DNA from: Fortiea sp. LEGE XX443
GTDB lineage: Bacteria; Cyanobacteriota; Cyanobacteriia; Cyanobacteriales; Nostocaceae
Length of the DNA: 64,000 nucleotides
Assembly (NCBI RefSeq): GCF_015206815.1
Contig: NZ_JADEXZ010000004.1
Coordinates: forward strand, 116,974-180,973
Direction: 5' to 3'
Shown: in pieces, positions 37,339 to 46,936 of the stretch
Numbering within the stretch: position 1 is the stretch's first letter
Layout: the number at the start of each line of letters is the position of its first letter
The notes under the pieces: model-generated
The model's database searches: none
Seen by the model: only the letters and a program-made list of their open reading frames with translations
Told to the model about the DNA's origin: nothing
Program-made: the position numbers and the translations under genes

Positions 37339-39471
37339 ATGAAGCGTCGGACTTTTTTACAAAGGATTGGCTCAATACTCGCAGTATTGGGTATAACTGA
37401 GGCTGAGTGGTGGACTTTGGGCGCTCGCTATTACCAAGCTTTAGCACAACCCACTCCCCGGAAATTAGCTTTATTAATAGGCATCAATCAATACCGCAAA
37501 AGTCCCCCCCTAAGTGGTTGTCTCACCGATGTCGAACTGCAAAAAGAACTGCTGATTCATCGGTTTGGCTTCTTAGCTGCCAATATTTTGACATTAACGG
37601 ATGAACAAGCCAGCCGGGAATTTATTGAGGCCGCTTTTTTAGATCATTTTGGTAAACAAGTTAAATCTGATGATGTCGTCGTTTTTCACTTTAGCGGTTA
37701 CGGTACTCGCATCAAATTAAATGAGTCAGAGGATACGCTACACAACGCTTTAGTGCCAACAAACGAAAATTTAGAAATTCAAGATGAGAAGATAGCCACT
37801 TATCTCTTAGAAGAAACTCTGTTGTTATTATTGCGATCGCTGCCTACAGAACGCGTTACAGCAGTCTTAGATACCAGTTATGATGCTCCTAGTCAAATTC
37901 AACCAGCAGGGCTGCAAATTCGCGCTCGTCAGGAGTTAGCAACAGCACAGTTAGCAACAGCAGAAATCGAATTTCTCCAACAACTCAAAACTAAAACTTC
38001 ACTCAACACCGCTGTCATCTTATCTGCCACTTCCGATCCCAAACAAGTAGCTAAGGAAGCGCTGTTTTCTGGATTTAGTGCTGGCTTGTTTACTTATGCG
38101 TTAACTCAATACCTCTGGGAAACTACCCCAGCCACGACGATTCAATTTAGCCTCTCTCATGTAGACAGCGCCATGTACAAACTGGGTAGCAAACAGCAGC
38201 CAAGTTTAGTCAATAGTAAAAAAGTATTAACTAACGAAAATTTGTTGTTAGATCAAAATATTGGCGCAGAGGGAGTAATTATCGCCACAGAAGAAGACGG
38301 TAAAACAGTTCAATTGTGGTTAGGAGGGCTACAACCACAAGTGCTGGAATATTACGGTGTAAATTCTCGGTTAACATCTGCCAGTGGAAAACAGCTAATA
38401 TTGCGATCGCGCACCGGGTTAACTGCAAAAGCTCAAATCTCTAGTCTAGAAGCAGCAAATCCTGTGGAAGTTGGGCAACTTGTCCAAGAAGCAGTCAGGG
38501 TTTTACCCCGAAATATCAATTTAAATATTGCCTTAGATTCTGGATTGGAAAGAATTGAACGGGTAGATGCTACTAGCGCCTTTGCCGCAATGGCATCTAT
38601 GGCTAGTATTGTGACTGGAGAACAACCATCTGATTACGTGTTTGCTAAACTCGCGCAAACTCCCAGCCGCTACGGTTTATTTACTCCAGGTGGACAGCTA
38701 ATTCCCAATAGTACAGGTGAAGTTGGGGAAGCAGTAAAAGTTGCAGTCATGCGGTTAGCAATGAAATTACCCCATCTTCTAGCAGCAAAGTTATGGCGAC
38801 TCACAGAAAATGAGGGTTCTTCGCGGCTACCAGTTAAGGGAAGTTTAGAGATAGTTAACAGCATATCCCCCAAGGTAATCGTACAACGGGAAACCTTGCG
38901 AACTACTGACACAAAACTTGCAAAAAAATCACTCAGCACTCAGCACTTTCAACTCAGCACTCCCACTATACCGATTGGGAGTCGCATCCAATACCGAATA
39001 CAAAATAAAGGCGATCGCTCAATATACTTAATGCTACTAGGTTTGAAAAATCATCGAACTGCCATCGCCTTCTATCCTTGGCAAACCCCTGAAGAACCAA
39101 ATACTTCAGAAACTAAACCTCTACTCCAACAAGTAGTAATTGCGCCTGGTGAGACTGTCACCTTACCACACAATACTGCCACATCTGGATGGGCAATTTC
39201 AGGGCCAGCTTATGAATGCGAACACCAACTAATTCTGAGCATCGCACCTTTCAGCACCACCCTCAAAGCTTTAGAAATGGCTAAATATCCCACAGGTGAT
39301 CAACAACCCATAGGAGCATTAGTTAATCCTTGGGAAATAGTCCAAACTCTATTACAAGACTTACATAACGCCAGCACAGCCACAGACGAGACGAATGGCA
39401 TAGCCAGCGATTCTTACATGTTAGATGTGAATAATTGGGCTAGTTTTAACTTTAATTTTCAAGTCACCTAA
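37339..39471 (+). CDS. Caspase-family (orthocaspase-like) protein with Tyr-Ser in place of His-Cys
   Basis: A 710-residue protein with a Tat-like N-terminus (MKRRTFLQRIGSILAVLG). The p20 caspase fold begins near residue 40 (RKLALLIGINQYRKSPPLSG, then CLTDVELQKELL). The His loop reads VVFHFSGYGTRI, so the catalytic His is Tyr121, and the Cys loop reads VLDTSYDAPS, so Cys is Ser180. Such 'YS' variants are known among cyanobacterial orthocaspases and are expected to be non-peptidases. The long C-terminal half (about 300-700) includes a beta-rich domain (GSRIQYRIQNKGDRSIYLML) similar to the DUF4384-type domains often fused to caspases. Residues near 533-545 (SLSTQHFQLSTP) come from a CTCAGCACT repeat. 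Confidence 0.88.
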   Translation: MKRRTFLQRIGSILAVLGITEAEWWTLGARYYQALAQPTPRKLALLIGINQYRKSPPLSGCLTDVELQKELLIHRFGFLAANILTLTDEQASREFIEAAFLDHFGKQVKSDDVVVFHFSGYGTRIKLNESEDTLHNALVPTNENLEIQDEKIATYLLEETLLLLLRSLPTERVTAVLDTSYDAPSQIQPAGLQIRARQELATAQLATAEIEFLQQLKTKTSLNTAVILSATSDPKQVAKEALFSGFSAGLFTYALTQYLWETTPATTIQFSLSHVDSAMYKLGSKQQPSLVNSKKVLTNENLLLDQNIGAEGVIIATEEDGKTVQLWLGGLQPQVLEYYGVNSRLTSASGKQLILRSRTGLTAKAQISSLEAANPVEVGQLVQEAVRVLPRNINLNIALDSGLERIERVDATSAFAAMASMASIVTGEQPSDYVFAKLAQTPSRYGLFTPGGQLIPNSTGEVGEAVKVAVMRLAMKLPHLLAAKLWRLTENEGSSRLPVKGSLEIVNSISPKVIVQRETLRTTDTKLAKKSLSTQHFQLSTPTIPIGSRIQYRIQNKGDRSIYLMLLGLKNHRTAIAFYPWQTPEEPNTSETKPLLQQVVIAPGETVTLPHNTATSGWAISGPAYECEHQLILSIAPFSTTLKALEMAKYPTGDQQPIGALVNPWEIVQTLLQDLHNASTATDETNGIASDSYMLDVNNWASFNFNFQVT

Positions 39472-39601
39472 GTTAAAGTCGGGAGTCATAACATTTCACC
39501 AAATGTTTGATACACAATAATGGGGATCTAATTTTCCCCTGCTCCCTGCTCCTTGTCCCCCTGCGGTCTTAATGACAAATTTTTAATCTGACATAATTAT
39601 T

Positions 39602-40456
39602 ATGAGCGATCGCTACATTCAAACCGGGGCTGCTGTAAATCTTAACACCTACGTTCAAGGCCAAGGATTTCCCATTTTGGCGATACATGGTCATCCGGGT
39701 TCTGGTCGTAGTCTCTCAGTATTTACCAATCACTTATCAAAACGTTTTCAAACTTTTGCCCCAGATTTGCGTGGATACGGCAGAAGTCGCTATCAAGGTA
39801 ATTTTGCTATGACAGATCATTTAACTGACTTAGAAGCGCTTCTAGACCGCTTTGAAATTGAAAAATTTTTGATATTGGGATGGTCGCTGGGTGGAATCTT
39901 GGCGATGGAACTTGCTTTAAGGTTGCCAGATCGCATCACTGGGCTAATTTTGGTAGCGACAGCCGCTAGACCTTATGGCAGTCATCCCCCAATTACATGG
40001 CAAGATAACCTTTATACAGGCATTGCTGGCCTAGTAAATTTGATTAAACCAAGTTGGCAGTGGAATATTGATACATTCGGTAAGCGATCGCTGTTTCGTT
40101 ATCTCATTCAACAACATACAGCTACTGCCTATCAATACATTGCCAAAGAAGCTGTACCCGCTTATTGGCAAACCTCCTCTGCTGCTACCAGTGCCTTGTT
40201 CACTGCTTTACGGTCTAAATACAATTGTCTAACAGAAATAGAGCAACTTAATTGCCCTAGTCTAATACTAGCTGGCTCTGAAGACCGCCATATCACAGTA
40301 GAATCTAGCTTAGAAACTGCTAGACACCTAAAAGATAGCCAGTGGCAATGCTACCCCAATACTGCACATCTTTTCCCGTGGGAAATTCCTCATCAAGTAT
40401 TGGCTGACATTGACCACTGGTTAGAAGCGCATCCTCAAGTAATAAGGCAAAAGTGA
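39602..40456 (+). CDS. Alpha/beta hydrolase
   Basis: A 284-residue alpha/beta-hydrolase-fold protein. Oxyanion motif HGHPGSGRS near 29-37, nucleophile elbow GWSLGG (Ser95), acid in LILAGSEDRHI and His in NTAHLFPWE complete a triad. No signal peptide, so cytoplasmic. Substrate unknown; carboxylesterase, haloperoxidase-like and lactonase relatives all share this pattern. Confidence 0.88.
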   Translation: MSDRYIQTGAAVNLNTYVQGQGFPILAIHGHPGSGRSLSVFTNHLSKRFQTFAPDLRGYGRSRYQGNFAMTDHLTDLEALLDRFEIEKFLILGWSLGGILAMELALRLPDRITGLILVATAARPYGSHPPITWQDNLYTGIAGLVNLIKPSWQWNIDTFGKRSLFRYLIQQHTATAYQYIAKEAVPAYWQTSSAATSALFTALRSKYNCLTEIEQLNCPSLILAGSEDRHITVESSLETARHLKDSQWQCYPNTAHLFPWEIPHQVLADIDHWLEAHPQVIRQK

Positions 40457-40545
40457 AAAGTAAAAAGAAAGAAACTCAAAAAGAATGAAGGATGAAGTGA
40501 AGATGTAATTTCATACTTCAATACTTCATACTTCAATCGCCTAAC

Positions 40546-40827
40546 TTACATCTGACCGCTAAAGGCAGGCTTTACTTTGCGGTCAAAACGTTCCCCCAGG
40601 TCTTCAGCAATAGTCAAGTCGTCTGGTTTACAGCGCTTCACATTTACTTGTATTCCTTGTGCGCCTTCAAGTTCTAAGTCTTCCACATAGCCTTTTAGGA
40701 CTAATTTGGCATCAGCAGAACTGAGAAATGGCCCAAAGTAGTAAGTGCAACGGGGGTTTTGTGTTACAATTTCTACCCACCAAGCTAATCCGAAACTATT
40801 AAATATGTTGATTAAAGCTTCTTTCAT
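40546..40827 (-). CDS. DUF1816 family protein
   Basis: About 93 residues from ATG 40827 (MKEALINIFNSFGLAWWVEI); an ATG seven codons upstream (40848) is possible. The core NPRCTYYFGPFLSSADAKL is the DUF1816 signature, a small cyanobacterial family whose members resemble the CpcD-like capping region of phycobilisome linkers. Function not established. It is alone, convergent with the hydrolase. Confidence 0.8.
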   Translation of the reverse strand: MKEALINIFNSFGLAWWVEIVTQNPRCTYYFGPFLSSADAKLVLKGYVEDLELEGAQGIQVNVKRCKPDDLTIAEDLGERFDRKVKPAFSGQM

Positions 40828-40944
40828 GTTGTACCCGATGGTTTTCATGGTAGTTGCCGATTGATCAATCTGGTAGTGGTTGTTAGATAGTACGTTGCTA
40901 TTTTGTTTGATTTACATTTCTTTATACTCTTTTGGTCTTTTTTT

Positions 40945-41913
40945 TCAAAGAGGTTTTTGTAACTTATTCAGATACAAAGTATTCAAAGATCGTTGGCGAT
41001 AAACTTCATAAAGTGCCATCCCTGCTGCAACTGAGGCGTTTAGACTAGGCGTTTTTCCCTGTAAGGGAATTGACACCAAAACATCACATGCACGTTGGGT
41101 TAACATGCTCAAGCCTTCACCTTCTGAGCCAATGACTAAAACCACAGGGCCACTAAAACGCACTGTATGTATGGGTTCACTACCAGTGGCGGCGGTTCCA
41201 TAAATCCAAAAGCCAGCTTCTTTGAGTTCTTCCAAAGCGCGGCTGAGGTTAACTACTCTAGCTACGTCGAAGTTTTCTAAAGCCCCTGCGGCCACTTTGA
41301 CTACGGTAGAAGTGATCCCCACTGCTCTTCTTTGGGGCATGACTAACCCCTGAGCGCCAATTGCTTCAGCTGTCCGAATAATTGCCCCTAAGTTGTGTGG
41401 ATCGGTAATCCCTTCTGCTACTACAATGACGGGATCATTGACGGATTTTGCTTTGGCGATTAAGTCTGGTAATTCGATGTATGAGTAGGGAGCAATTTGG
41501 GCTGCTATACCTTGGTGATTTGCTCCTTCTGTAATCTGGTCTAGGCGCTTGGGTTCTACTTCATCAATAACTGTGCCACTATCTTTTGCTTGTAGCAGTA
41601 AATTGTGAAAGCGGGGATCGTAGCGTAACCGAGATGTTACCCAAATCCGATTCAGTTCACGTTGATTTTCTAATGCGCTCAAGACTGGATGACGACCGTA
41701 GATCAGGTCGCTATCTTGTGGATTTTTGAGAACAGGGGATGGAAGAGAGATGTGACGATTTGGGTGGGAATTACTGGGAGCCGAATAGTTATCTCGCTCT
41801 CCAGGTTTGGCCTTCCGAATCGGATTACCAATCAAACGCTTGCTTTTTATTTTCACGGTTCGCCCACGATTGGGTTCACCAGATGTCTGGAGCTTTTTGG
41901 GTTTGCTAGTCAT
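40945..41913 (-). CDS. rlmB: 23S rRNA (guanosine-2'-O-)-methyltransferase RlmB / TrmH family
   Basis: About 322 residues from ATG 41913 ([18 protein letters not shown]). A basic, poorly conserved N-terminus precedes the SpoU substrate-binding domain ([14 protein letters not shown]) and the SPOUT methyltransferase domain with [29 protein letters not shown] and [22 protein letters not shown]. Family members methylate G2251 of 23S rRNA in the peptidyl-transferase centre. It is transcribed after mrnC, a frequent bacterial pairing. Confidence 0.93.
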   Translation of the reverse strand: MTSKPKKLQTSGEPNRGRTVKIKSKRLIGNPIRKAKPGERDNYSAPSNSHPNRHISLPSPVLKNPQDSDLIYGRHPVLSALENQRELNRIWVTSRLRYDPRFHNLLLQAKDSGTVIDEVEPKRLDQITEGANHQGIAAQIAPYSYIELPDLIAKAKSVNDPVIVVAEGITDPHNLGAIIRTAEAIGAQGLVMPQRRAVGITSTVVKVAAGALENFDVARVVNLSRALEELKEAGFWIYGTAATGSEPIHTVRFSGPVVLVIGSEGEGLSMLTQRACDVLVSIPLQGKTPSLNASVAAGMALYEVYRQRSLNTLYLNKLQKPL

Positions 41914-42010
41914 AATGAGTTTCAATTTATGAGCTTATTAAGGAGGCATCCTGAGTTCTTTGAGATGCTAAACCGAAAACACCAATTTTTTGCTTATGAG
42001 GTCAAATTTC

Positions 42011-42514
42011 TCACTCTTGTTCGAGATGAAGTTTTTGTAACAATTCGGTTAAGCGCGGGATATCTGTAAGATACAGATATCCAATTAATGTTTCTAGACT
42101 AGTTGCCTGTTGATAAATTTCGGGAGCAACCCGTTTAGGTCGTCCTGTGGCAGCATTACGCCCCCTGCGGACAATTTCTAATTCGGCTTCCCTCAGATGA
42201 GGAATTAGCGATCGCAAATGTAGAGCTTGTGTTTCCGCTCTCACCTGAGCTACTACCAAACGGTGGTATGTTTCTAGTCGTTGTAATGGCAATAGATACA
42301 GTATTCTAACATAAAGCTCGTAAATTGCATCTCCTACATATGCTAGAGCAGCAGGAGAAATTTGTTGCACTTGTGTTGGGGAAATTTGTTGGTGTATTAG
42401 TGCTGCGTTTGCTAAAAAGGTTTGAGTCCAAGATGAATCAGATGCAGGAATTTCATCTTGTCTATCTAACGGCTCTTCCCCCTGGGACTTCACAAATTCA
42501 TCATTCCTTAACAC
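42011..42514 (-). CDS. mrnC: Mini-ribonuclease III
   Basis: A 167-residue MrnC: the RNase III catalytic domain without a double-stranded-RNA-binding domain. SPAALAYVGDAIYELYVR carries the catalytic Asp, with RRGRNAATGRP and ATSLETLIGYLYL (second acidic site) downstream. It processes 23S rRNA precursors. The start could be later than ATG 42514 because the first 30 residues are not family-like. It is 97 bases upstream of rlmB in the same direction. Confidence 0.92.
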   Translation of the reverse strand: MLRNDEFVKSQGEEPLDRQDEIPASDSSWTQTFLANAALIHQQISPTQVQQISPAALAYVGDAIYELYVRILYLLPLQRLETYHRLVVAQVRAETQALHLRSLIPHLREAELEIVRRGRNAATGRPKRVAPEIYQQATSLETLIGYLYLTDIPRLTELLQKLHLEQE

Positions 42515-42792
42515 AATACATTTAGGCGATTTATTTTTTCTTCAAAATGCTTTGAAAATTTTACGTAGCACAATATATACTATCAAAATTGTTCAATTAA
42601 TTTTATTTTTTTAATTGCTATTTTGCACTCAAAATGACTTGAATGCCTTATAGATGAAATCAAAATGTCAATCAAATCAGCACAATACTGAAAGTTTTAG
42701 TGACTAAAATTTAAGTTTAATATGCCAATAGTGCTGGTTTTTATACCTCTCCCACGAAGAGAGAGGTTAGCGTCCAGCTTTGATAAAAATTA

Positions 42793-42820
42793 AGCTATCC
42801 AGATAAACTATCGGATAGCT
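42793..42820 (-). terminator. Terminator of the STAS gene
   Basis: AGCTATCC (42793-42800) pairs with GGATAGCT (42813-42820); on the minus strand the stem is followed by TAATTTTTATC. It lies just beyond the STAS gene stop. The remaining spacer 42515-42792 is AT-rich with no gene. Confidence 0.7.
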
Positions 42821-42844
42821 GAATCTCACCCTCCGGTCAAGCTA

Positions 42845-43267
42845 TCAAGAGTCCTTGATGTTTTCTAGAGCCGCTTCCACTGTGGTTTGCAGAGAGAGAA
42901 ACTTCTCTAAGCGGACAAGTTTGACCGTTTGAGTGACGCGGGCATTAGTGACAATTTGCAAGGTGCCTTCAGCAGTTTGAGCTTGCTTGGCTAACTGTAC
43001 TAAAGCGCCCAAGCCAGAGCTATCAACAAAGTCAATTTGTGAGAGATCCAGAATAATATGCTTTGGGCCTTCTTCAATTTTACTGCCCAGTACCTTGCGA
43101 AATGTCGGTTCAGAAAAGGCATCTAACAAACCTGTGAGGCGGAATAGCTGAAAGTTATCCCGGGCTTCACGAGTGCCTCTGAGGCTTACGGTTAGATTAA
43201 GTGACTCAGCAATAATTCCCTCCTCATGGTTAAAGTGAACGCTCAAGTATAAATGGTTTTTATGCAC
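42845..43267 (-). CDS. STAS-domain anti-sigma factor antagonist-like protein
   Basis: A 140-residue STAS protein, the SpoIIAA-like fold that binds anti-sigma kinases and is switched by phosphorylation. The phosphorylation-site motif DFVDSSGLGALV lies at about residues 79-90 (Ser83/Ser84). Residues 1-35 form an extra N-terminal extension, so the start may be later. No partner kinase or phosphatase is adjacent, so its partner is unknown. Confidence 0.9.
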   Translation of the reverse strand: MHKNHLYLSVHFNHEEGIIAESLNLTVSLRGTREARDNFQLFRLTGLLDAFSEPTFRKVLGSKIEEGPKHIILDLSQIDFVDSSGLGALVQLAKQAQTAEGTLQIVTNARVTQTVKLVRLEKFLSLQTTVEAALENIKDS

Positions 43268-43297
43268 ATTGTCTACAACCTGCTGGGGAAGAGGAAA

Positions 43298-43325
43298 GTC
43301 TGAAGTCTGAAGTCTGAAGTCTGAA
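43298..43325 (+). repeat. Heptamer tandem repeat (GTCTGAA)x4
   Basis: Four exact copies of GTCTGAA in the 120-base spacer between carA and the STAS gene. A shorter array of the same heptamer lies at 44587-44607. Confidence 0.92.
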
Positions 43326-43387
43326 ATTTCATCTTTTGACCTTCAATTCACAGTCCTTACTTCTCTCATCAGGCACTTTTTATATTT

Positions 43388-44554
43388 TTACCTAACCTCA
43401 GCGTTAGTAACTGTGCGTAGTGATCGCATTGATTGTACAAATTGCTCAAATAAGTAGTCAGCATCATGGGGGCCAGGGCTGGCTTCTGGGTGATACTGTA
43501 CTGAGAATATCGGCAAAGACTTATGGCGAACTCCCGCGACGGTGCGATCGTTTAGGTTGAGGTGGCTGATTTCCACAAATGACCCAGGTAAAGTATCTGG
43601 GTTGATGGCAAAACTGTGATTTTGGCTGGTAATTTCTATCCGTTGTTGTAAACCCGCGGGCTGATTTAGACCCCGATGGCCAAATTTGAGTTTGAAAGTT
43701 TCTGCCCCTAAAGCTTGTCCTAAAATTTGGTGTCCCATACAGATACCAAACATGGGTTTTTGACTTTCTAAAAGTGCTTTGACTGTTTCAATGCCGTCAG
43801 TGACTGTGGCTGGATCGCCTGGGCCGTTGGAAAGGAAGATGCCATCTGGGTTGTAGTTGAGAATTTCTGCTGCTGGTGTGTTGGCAGGAACAACAATTAC
43901 TCGGCAACCGTAACTAGCCAAACGACGCAAAATATTGCGCTTGACACCAAAATCAATGGCTACAACGGTAAAGGTTTCTCCGCCATTGCTTACAGATTCG
44001 GGGTTAAATTCCCAATCGGCAATTGTCGGTTCTAACCATTCATAAACAGTGGGGGTAGTGACTTCCCGTACCAGATTTAAGCCAGCCATATTGGGAGATT
44101 CCTGCACCTGTTCTAGCAGTTCCGCCTCATCCAGAATTTCTGTGGAAATACCACCGTTCATTGCTCCAAATTGGCGAATTTTGCGGGTCAGGGCGCGGGT
44201 ATCGATGCCGTGGATACCTGGAATTTGGTGTTGTTTGAGATAGTCTGGTAAGGATTGTGCCGATCGCCAGTTACTCGGTTTATGACAAATATTGCGAGCG
44301 ATCGCTCCGCGCACTTGTGGCCGCACTGATTCCTCGTCTTCAGGATTAACGCCCGTATTCCCCAATTCAGGATAGGTAAAAAGGACAATTTGACCGCAGT
44401 AACTAGGATCGGTCAACACTTCTTGATATCCGGTCATACCAGTGTTAAACACCACTTCCCCGATTGTGGTTCCCGTCGCACCGAAAGACCAACCACGGTA
44501 AGCAGTTCCATCTGCCAAGACAAGTAGAGCAGGTATTGCGTCAGACAGAGACAT
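43388..44554 (-). CDS. carA: Carbamoyl-phosphate synthase small subunit
   Basis: About 388 residues starting [20 protein letters not shown] at ATG 44554; the longer frame to 44692 is not family-like and contains heptamer repeats. CarA is the glutaminase subunit that supplies ammonia to CarB for arginine and pyrimidine synthesis. N-terminal CarA domain: [17 protein letters not shown]. Class I glutaminase: [12 protein letters not shown], nucleophile Cys in [13 protein letters not shown], and His-Glu in [14 protein letters not shown]. carB is not nearby, as is usual in cyanobacteria. Confidence 0.95.
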   Translation of the reverse strand: MSLSDAIPALLVLADGTAYRGWSFGATGTTIGEVVFNTGMTGYQEVLTDPSYCGQIVLFTYPELGNTGVNPEDEESVRPQVRGAIARNICHKPSNWRSAQSLPDYLKQHQIPGIHGIDTRALTRKIRQFGAMNGGISTEILDEAELLEQVQESPNMAGLNLVREVTTPTVYEWLEPTIADWEFNPESVSNGGETFTVVAIDFGVKRNILRRLASYGCRVIVVPANTPAAEILNYNPDGIFLSNGPGDPATVTDGIETVKALLESQKPMFGICMGHQILGQALGAETFKLKFGHRGLNQPAGLQQRIEITSQNHSFAINPDTLPGSFVEISHLNLNDRTVAGVRHKSLPIFSVQYHPEASPGPHDADYLFEQFVQSMRSLRTVTNAEVR

Positions 44555-44586
44555 AAGCGATAGATTAGGGATTAGAAAAGTATGAA

Positions 44587-44607
44587 GTGTGAAGTCTGAA
44601 GTCTGAA
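44587..44607 (+). repeat. Heptamer array GTGTGAA-(GTCTGAA)x2
   Basis: Two exact GTCTGAA and one variant GTGTGAA heptamer in the carA leader; the same heptamer forms an exact (x4) array at 43298-43325. Further ATACTTCATACTTC-type repeats follow (about 44623-44711). Confidence 0.85.
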
Positions 44608-44783
44608 ATTTTATATATTCATACTTCATACTCAACTTTGAGTCTTTATCTAAAGAAGTGTAAATCATCAAGTGCAAAGTCTTACACTTCATCCTTCATA
44701 ATTCATACTTCATAATTTTTTCAGGGTTATCGGTGGCAGAAGTGGATTTGCAGTTGTTTGGGTAGGTAAAATAGATATCAATT

Positions 44784-45815
44784 ATGCTTCAGTCTTTTTT
44801 ATCTCGTACAACCTTGATTTTTCTCTCAAGCGCTTTAGCCGTTTTGGGTGTTGCCTGTAGTGAAGATAAACAGACTACTGAGACTGTTAGTAATCAACAA
44901 TCCGTGGTGACTGACGATTTATCAGTACAGTCTTCTGTCGAATCAGCAGATCCAGCAACTAGCCCAGAACCTGAAGCATTGCCGCCGTCGGAACTTGAGC
45001 CAAGTTCTTTTGAACTGGGACTGGACAAAGCCGCAGGAGCCGTGAGTATTAGTCAATCGGCTCAATCGTTTCAGGATTGGAATTTAGTGGCACATCAGTT
45101 TCAAGAGGCGATCGCTCTCATGGAACAAGTCAGCCGCCAAAGTCCCAATTTTGTGTCTGCTCAAGGAAAAATCACGGAATACAAGCGTCAAGTTAAGTAC
45201 GCCCTGCAAAAAGCTAATCCTAGCCCGCAGCGGTCACAAAACATAGTGGTGGCAGTTCCTCAAGCAAAAGCTGTACCCAAATTTACGCCGCCGCCGACTG
45301 TCTCAACAAGACAGACACCAGAGCAGCGCGTTTTTTCCTCAGCAGAAATTCTGCCTCCCGAAAAAGATGTGTTTATTGCCCCAATTAAACGGCGAGTTGG
45401 TGGTACGCCGATTGTTGAAGTCACTTTCAACGGTCAGCAGAAATTTGACATGATTGTGGATACAGGAGCCAGTGGGACTGTAATTACTCAACAGATGGCT
45501 AACGACTTGCGGATCATACCTGTGGGCAAAGCCAAAGCTAACACTGCCAGTTCCAAAGCCGTGGAATTTTCCGTTGGTTATGTTGATTCAATGGCAGTAA
45601 GTGGGGTCAGGGTGAACAGAGTACCAGTAGCGATCGCTGGGGTAGAATTGGAAACCGGCCTTTTAGGACATGACTTTTTTGGCAATTATGATGTCACTAT
45701 TAAACGTAATGTGATCGAATTCCGTCCCCAATTGCGATCGGAACTCAATTCTGTAGAAATTGAACTAGCTGTTCCAACTTTTCCCAAGGACTACCGCTCT
45801 TTAGAATCTCCTTAG
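44784..45815 (+). CDS. Lipoprotein with retropepsin-like aspartic protease domain
   Basis: A 343-residue protein. Lipobox LGVAC at about residue 25 ends a signal peptide. A polar linker (about 30-75), a helical segment ([19 protein letters not shown]) and a Pro-rich stretch lead to the retropepsin domain: the active-site loop [13 protein letters not shown] at about 225-237, then [28 protein letters not shown]. Such clan AA proteases work as dimers. Location should be periplasmic, lipid-anchored. Its end overlaps the convergent trpD by 71 bases. Confidence 0.85.
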   Translation: MLQSFLSRTTLIFLSSALAVLGVACSEDKQTTETVSNQQSVVTDDLSVQSSVESADPATSPEPEALPPSELEPSSFELGLDKAAGAVSISQSAQSFQDWNLVAHQFQEAIALMEQVSRQSPNFVSAQGKITEYKRQVKYALQKANPSPQRSQNIVVAVPQAKAVPKFTPPPTVSTRQTPEQRVFSSAEILPPEKDVFIAPIKRRVGGTPIVEVTFNGQQKFDMIVDTGASGTVITQQMANDLRIIPVGKAKANTASSKAVEFSVGYVDSMAVSGVRVNRVPVAIAGVELETGLLGHDFFGNYDVTIKRNVIEFRPQLRSELNSVEIELAVPTFPKDYRSLESP

Positions 45816-46824
45816 CTACACTCACACCTTGGGCATGATTTAGTAGCGGGATCGCACCTGCCACTTGTAGCGCTAAGGAAGCATTTAACGCTACAGCATC
45901 TTGCTGTGCCGTTGTTCCTTTGCCTTGCAGCACCGCTTTGAGAATTGCCGCATTTTCCTGTACATCTCCACCCCTTAAGGCATCTATAGAAACAGGTGTG
46001 ACATCAACTTCCTGGGGATTTAGGGTAGTTAACTGTATCTTGCCATCAGATAACACCGCTAAATCAGTTAAATCGCCTAAACTTGCTTCGTCGATTTTTT
46101 CACGCCCATGTAATGCGATCGCTTTTTCTTTGCCCAAATTATGTAAAGCTTGAGCCACAGTTTCTAAAAGCTTGGGTGTAAATAACCCTACCACTTGCCC
46201 AGTCGGACGCAAGGGGTTAACTAACGGCCCCAGTAAGTTAAAAACCGTCCGAATTCTGAGATTTCGCCGCAACTGAGCCACTGCTTTTAAGGCTGGATGC
46301 CAACCAGGCGCAAACAAAAAGGTGATCCCGACTTCTTGTAATGCTGCTTGTACCTTTTCACTAGAGGCATTCAAGTTTACACCCAAAGCTTCTAAAACAT
46401 CGGCACTGCCTGTCAGACTGGAGGCGGAACGATTGCCATGTTTTGCTACGGGTACACCATAAGCCGCGACAACAAAAGCTACCGCCGTAGAAATATTGAA
46501 AGTTGATGAACCATCGCCACCAGTGCCGCAGGTGTCTATGAGAGTGCTGAGTGCTGTTAGCGGAAGCGGGGCGTTTAGCCCGTGCTGAGTGCTGAGTGAT
46601 TTAGATTGAGATTGTAGTACTTCAGCCATGCCGGTTAATTCTTCGGCAGAAACGCCTTTAAAATTCAGGGCTGTTAAAATTGCTCCTGATAACTCTGGAG
46701 GAACTGCTTCACTGAGCCAACCTTGCATTAATTCGGCGGCTTGGGGGCGAGACAAAGATTGACCATCTATTAATTGCTGTAGCAGGATATACCAACTTGT
46801 AGATAATTCTGGGGAAGTTGTCAT
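45745..46824 (-). CDS. trpD: Anthranilate phosphoribosyltransferase
   Basis: About 359 residues from ATG 46824 ([20 protein letters not shown]). It couples anthranilate to PRPP in tryptophan synthesis. The PRPP site [36 protein letters not shown] and [16 protein letters not shown] are intact. Just before the GTGGDG motif the protein carries [18 protein letters not shown], encoded by a 42-bp dispersed repeat (46548-46589) that is present in a spacer at 7983-8024. The frame is kept and the motif is intact, so the enzyme is probably active. It overlaps the convergent protease by 71 bases. Confidence 0.92.
   Translation of the reverse strand: MTTSPELSTSWYILLQQLIDGQSLSRPQAAELMQGWLSEAVPPELSGAILTALNFKGVSAEELTGMAEVLQSQSKSLSTQHGLNAPLPLTALSTLIDTCGTGGDGSSTFNISTAVAFVVAAYGVPVAKHGNRSASSLTGSADVLEALGVNLNASSEKVQAALQEVGITFLFAPGWHPALKAVAQLRRNLRIRTVFNLLGPLVNPLRPTGQVVGLFTPKLLETVAQALHNLGKEKAIALHGREKIDEASLGDLTDLAVLSDGKIQLTTLNPQEVDVTPVSIDALRGGDVQENAAILKAVLQGKGTTAQQDAVALNASLALQVAGAIPLLNHAQGVSVAKEILKSGSPWEKLEQLVQFLQN
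46548..46589 (-). repeat. 42-bp dispersed repeat inserted in trpD
   Basis: The minus strand matches the 7983-8024 element with two mismatches. It is in frame (14 codons) and lies directly before the PRPP-binding loop of TrpD. Confidence 0.85.
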
Positions 46825-46936
46825 AACTAGATTTTGTGTGATGAAAAGCGATTCGCCTATCCCCAAACCTTCCTGAAAAAGGGGACATGGCAGTTATCCT
46901 ACCGGAAAATGAGCCGCTATCAAAAATTAGTTGGTT

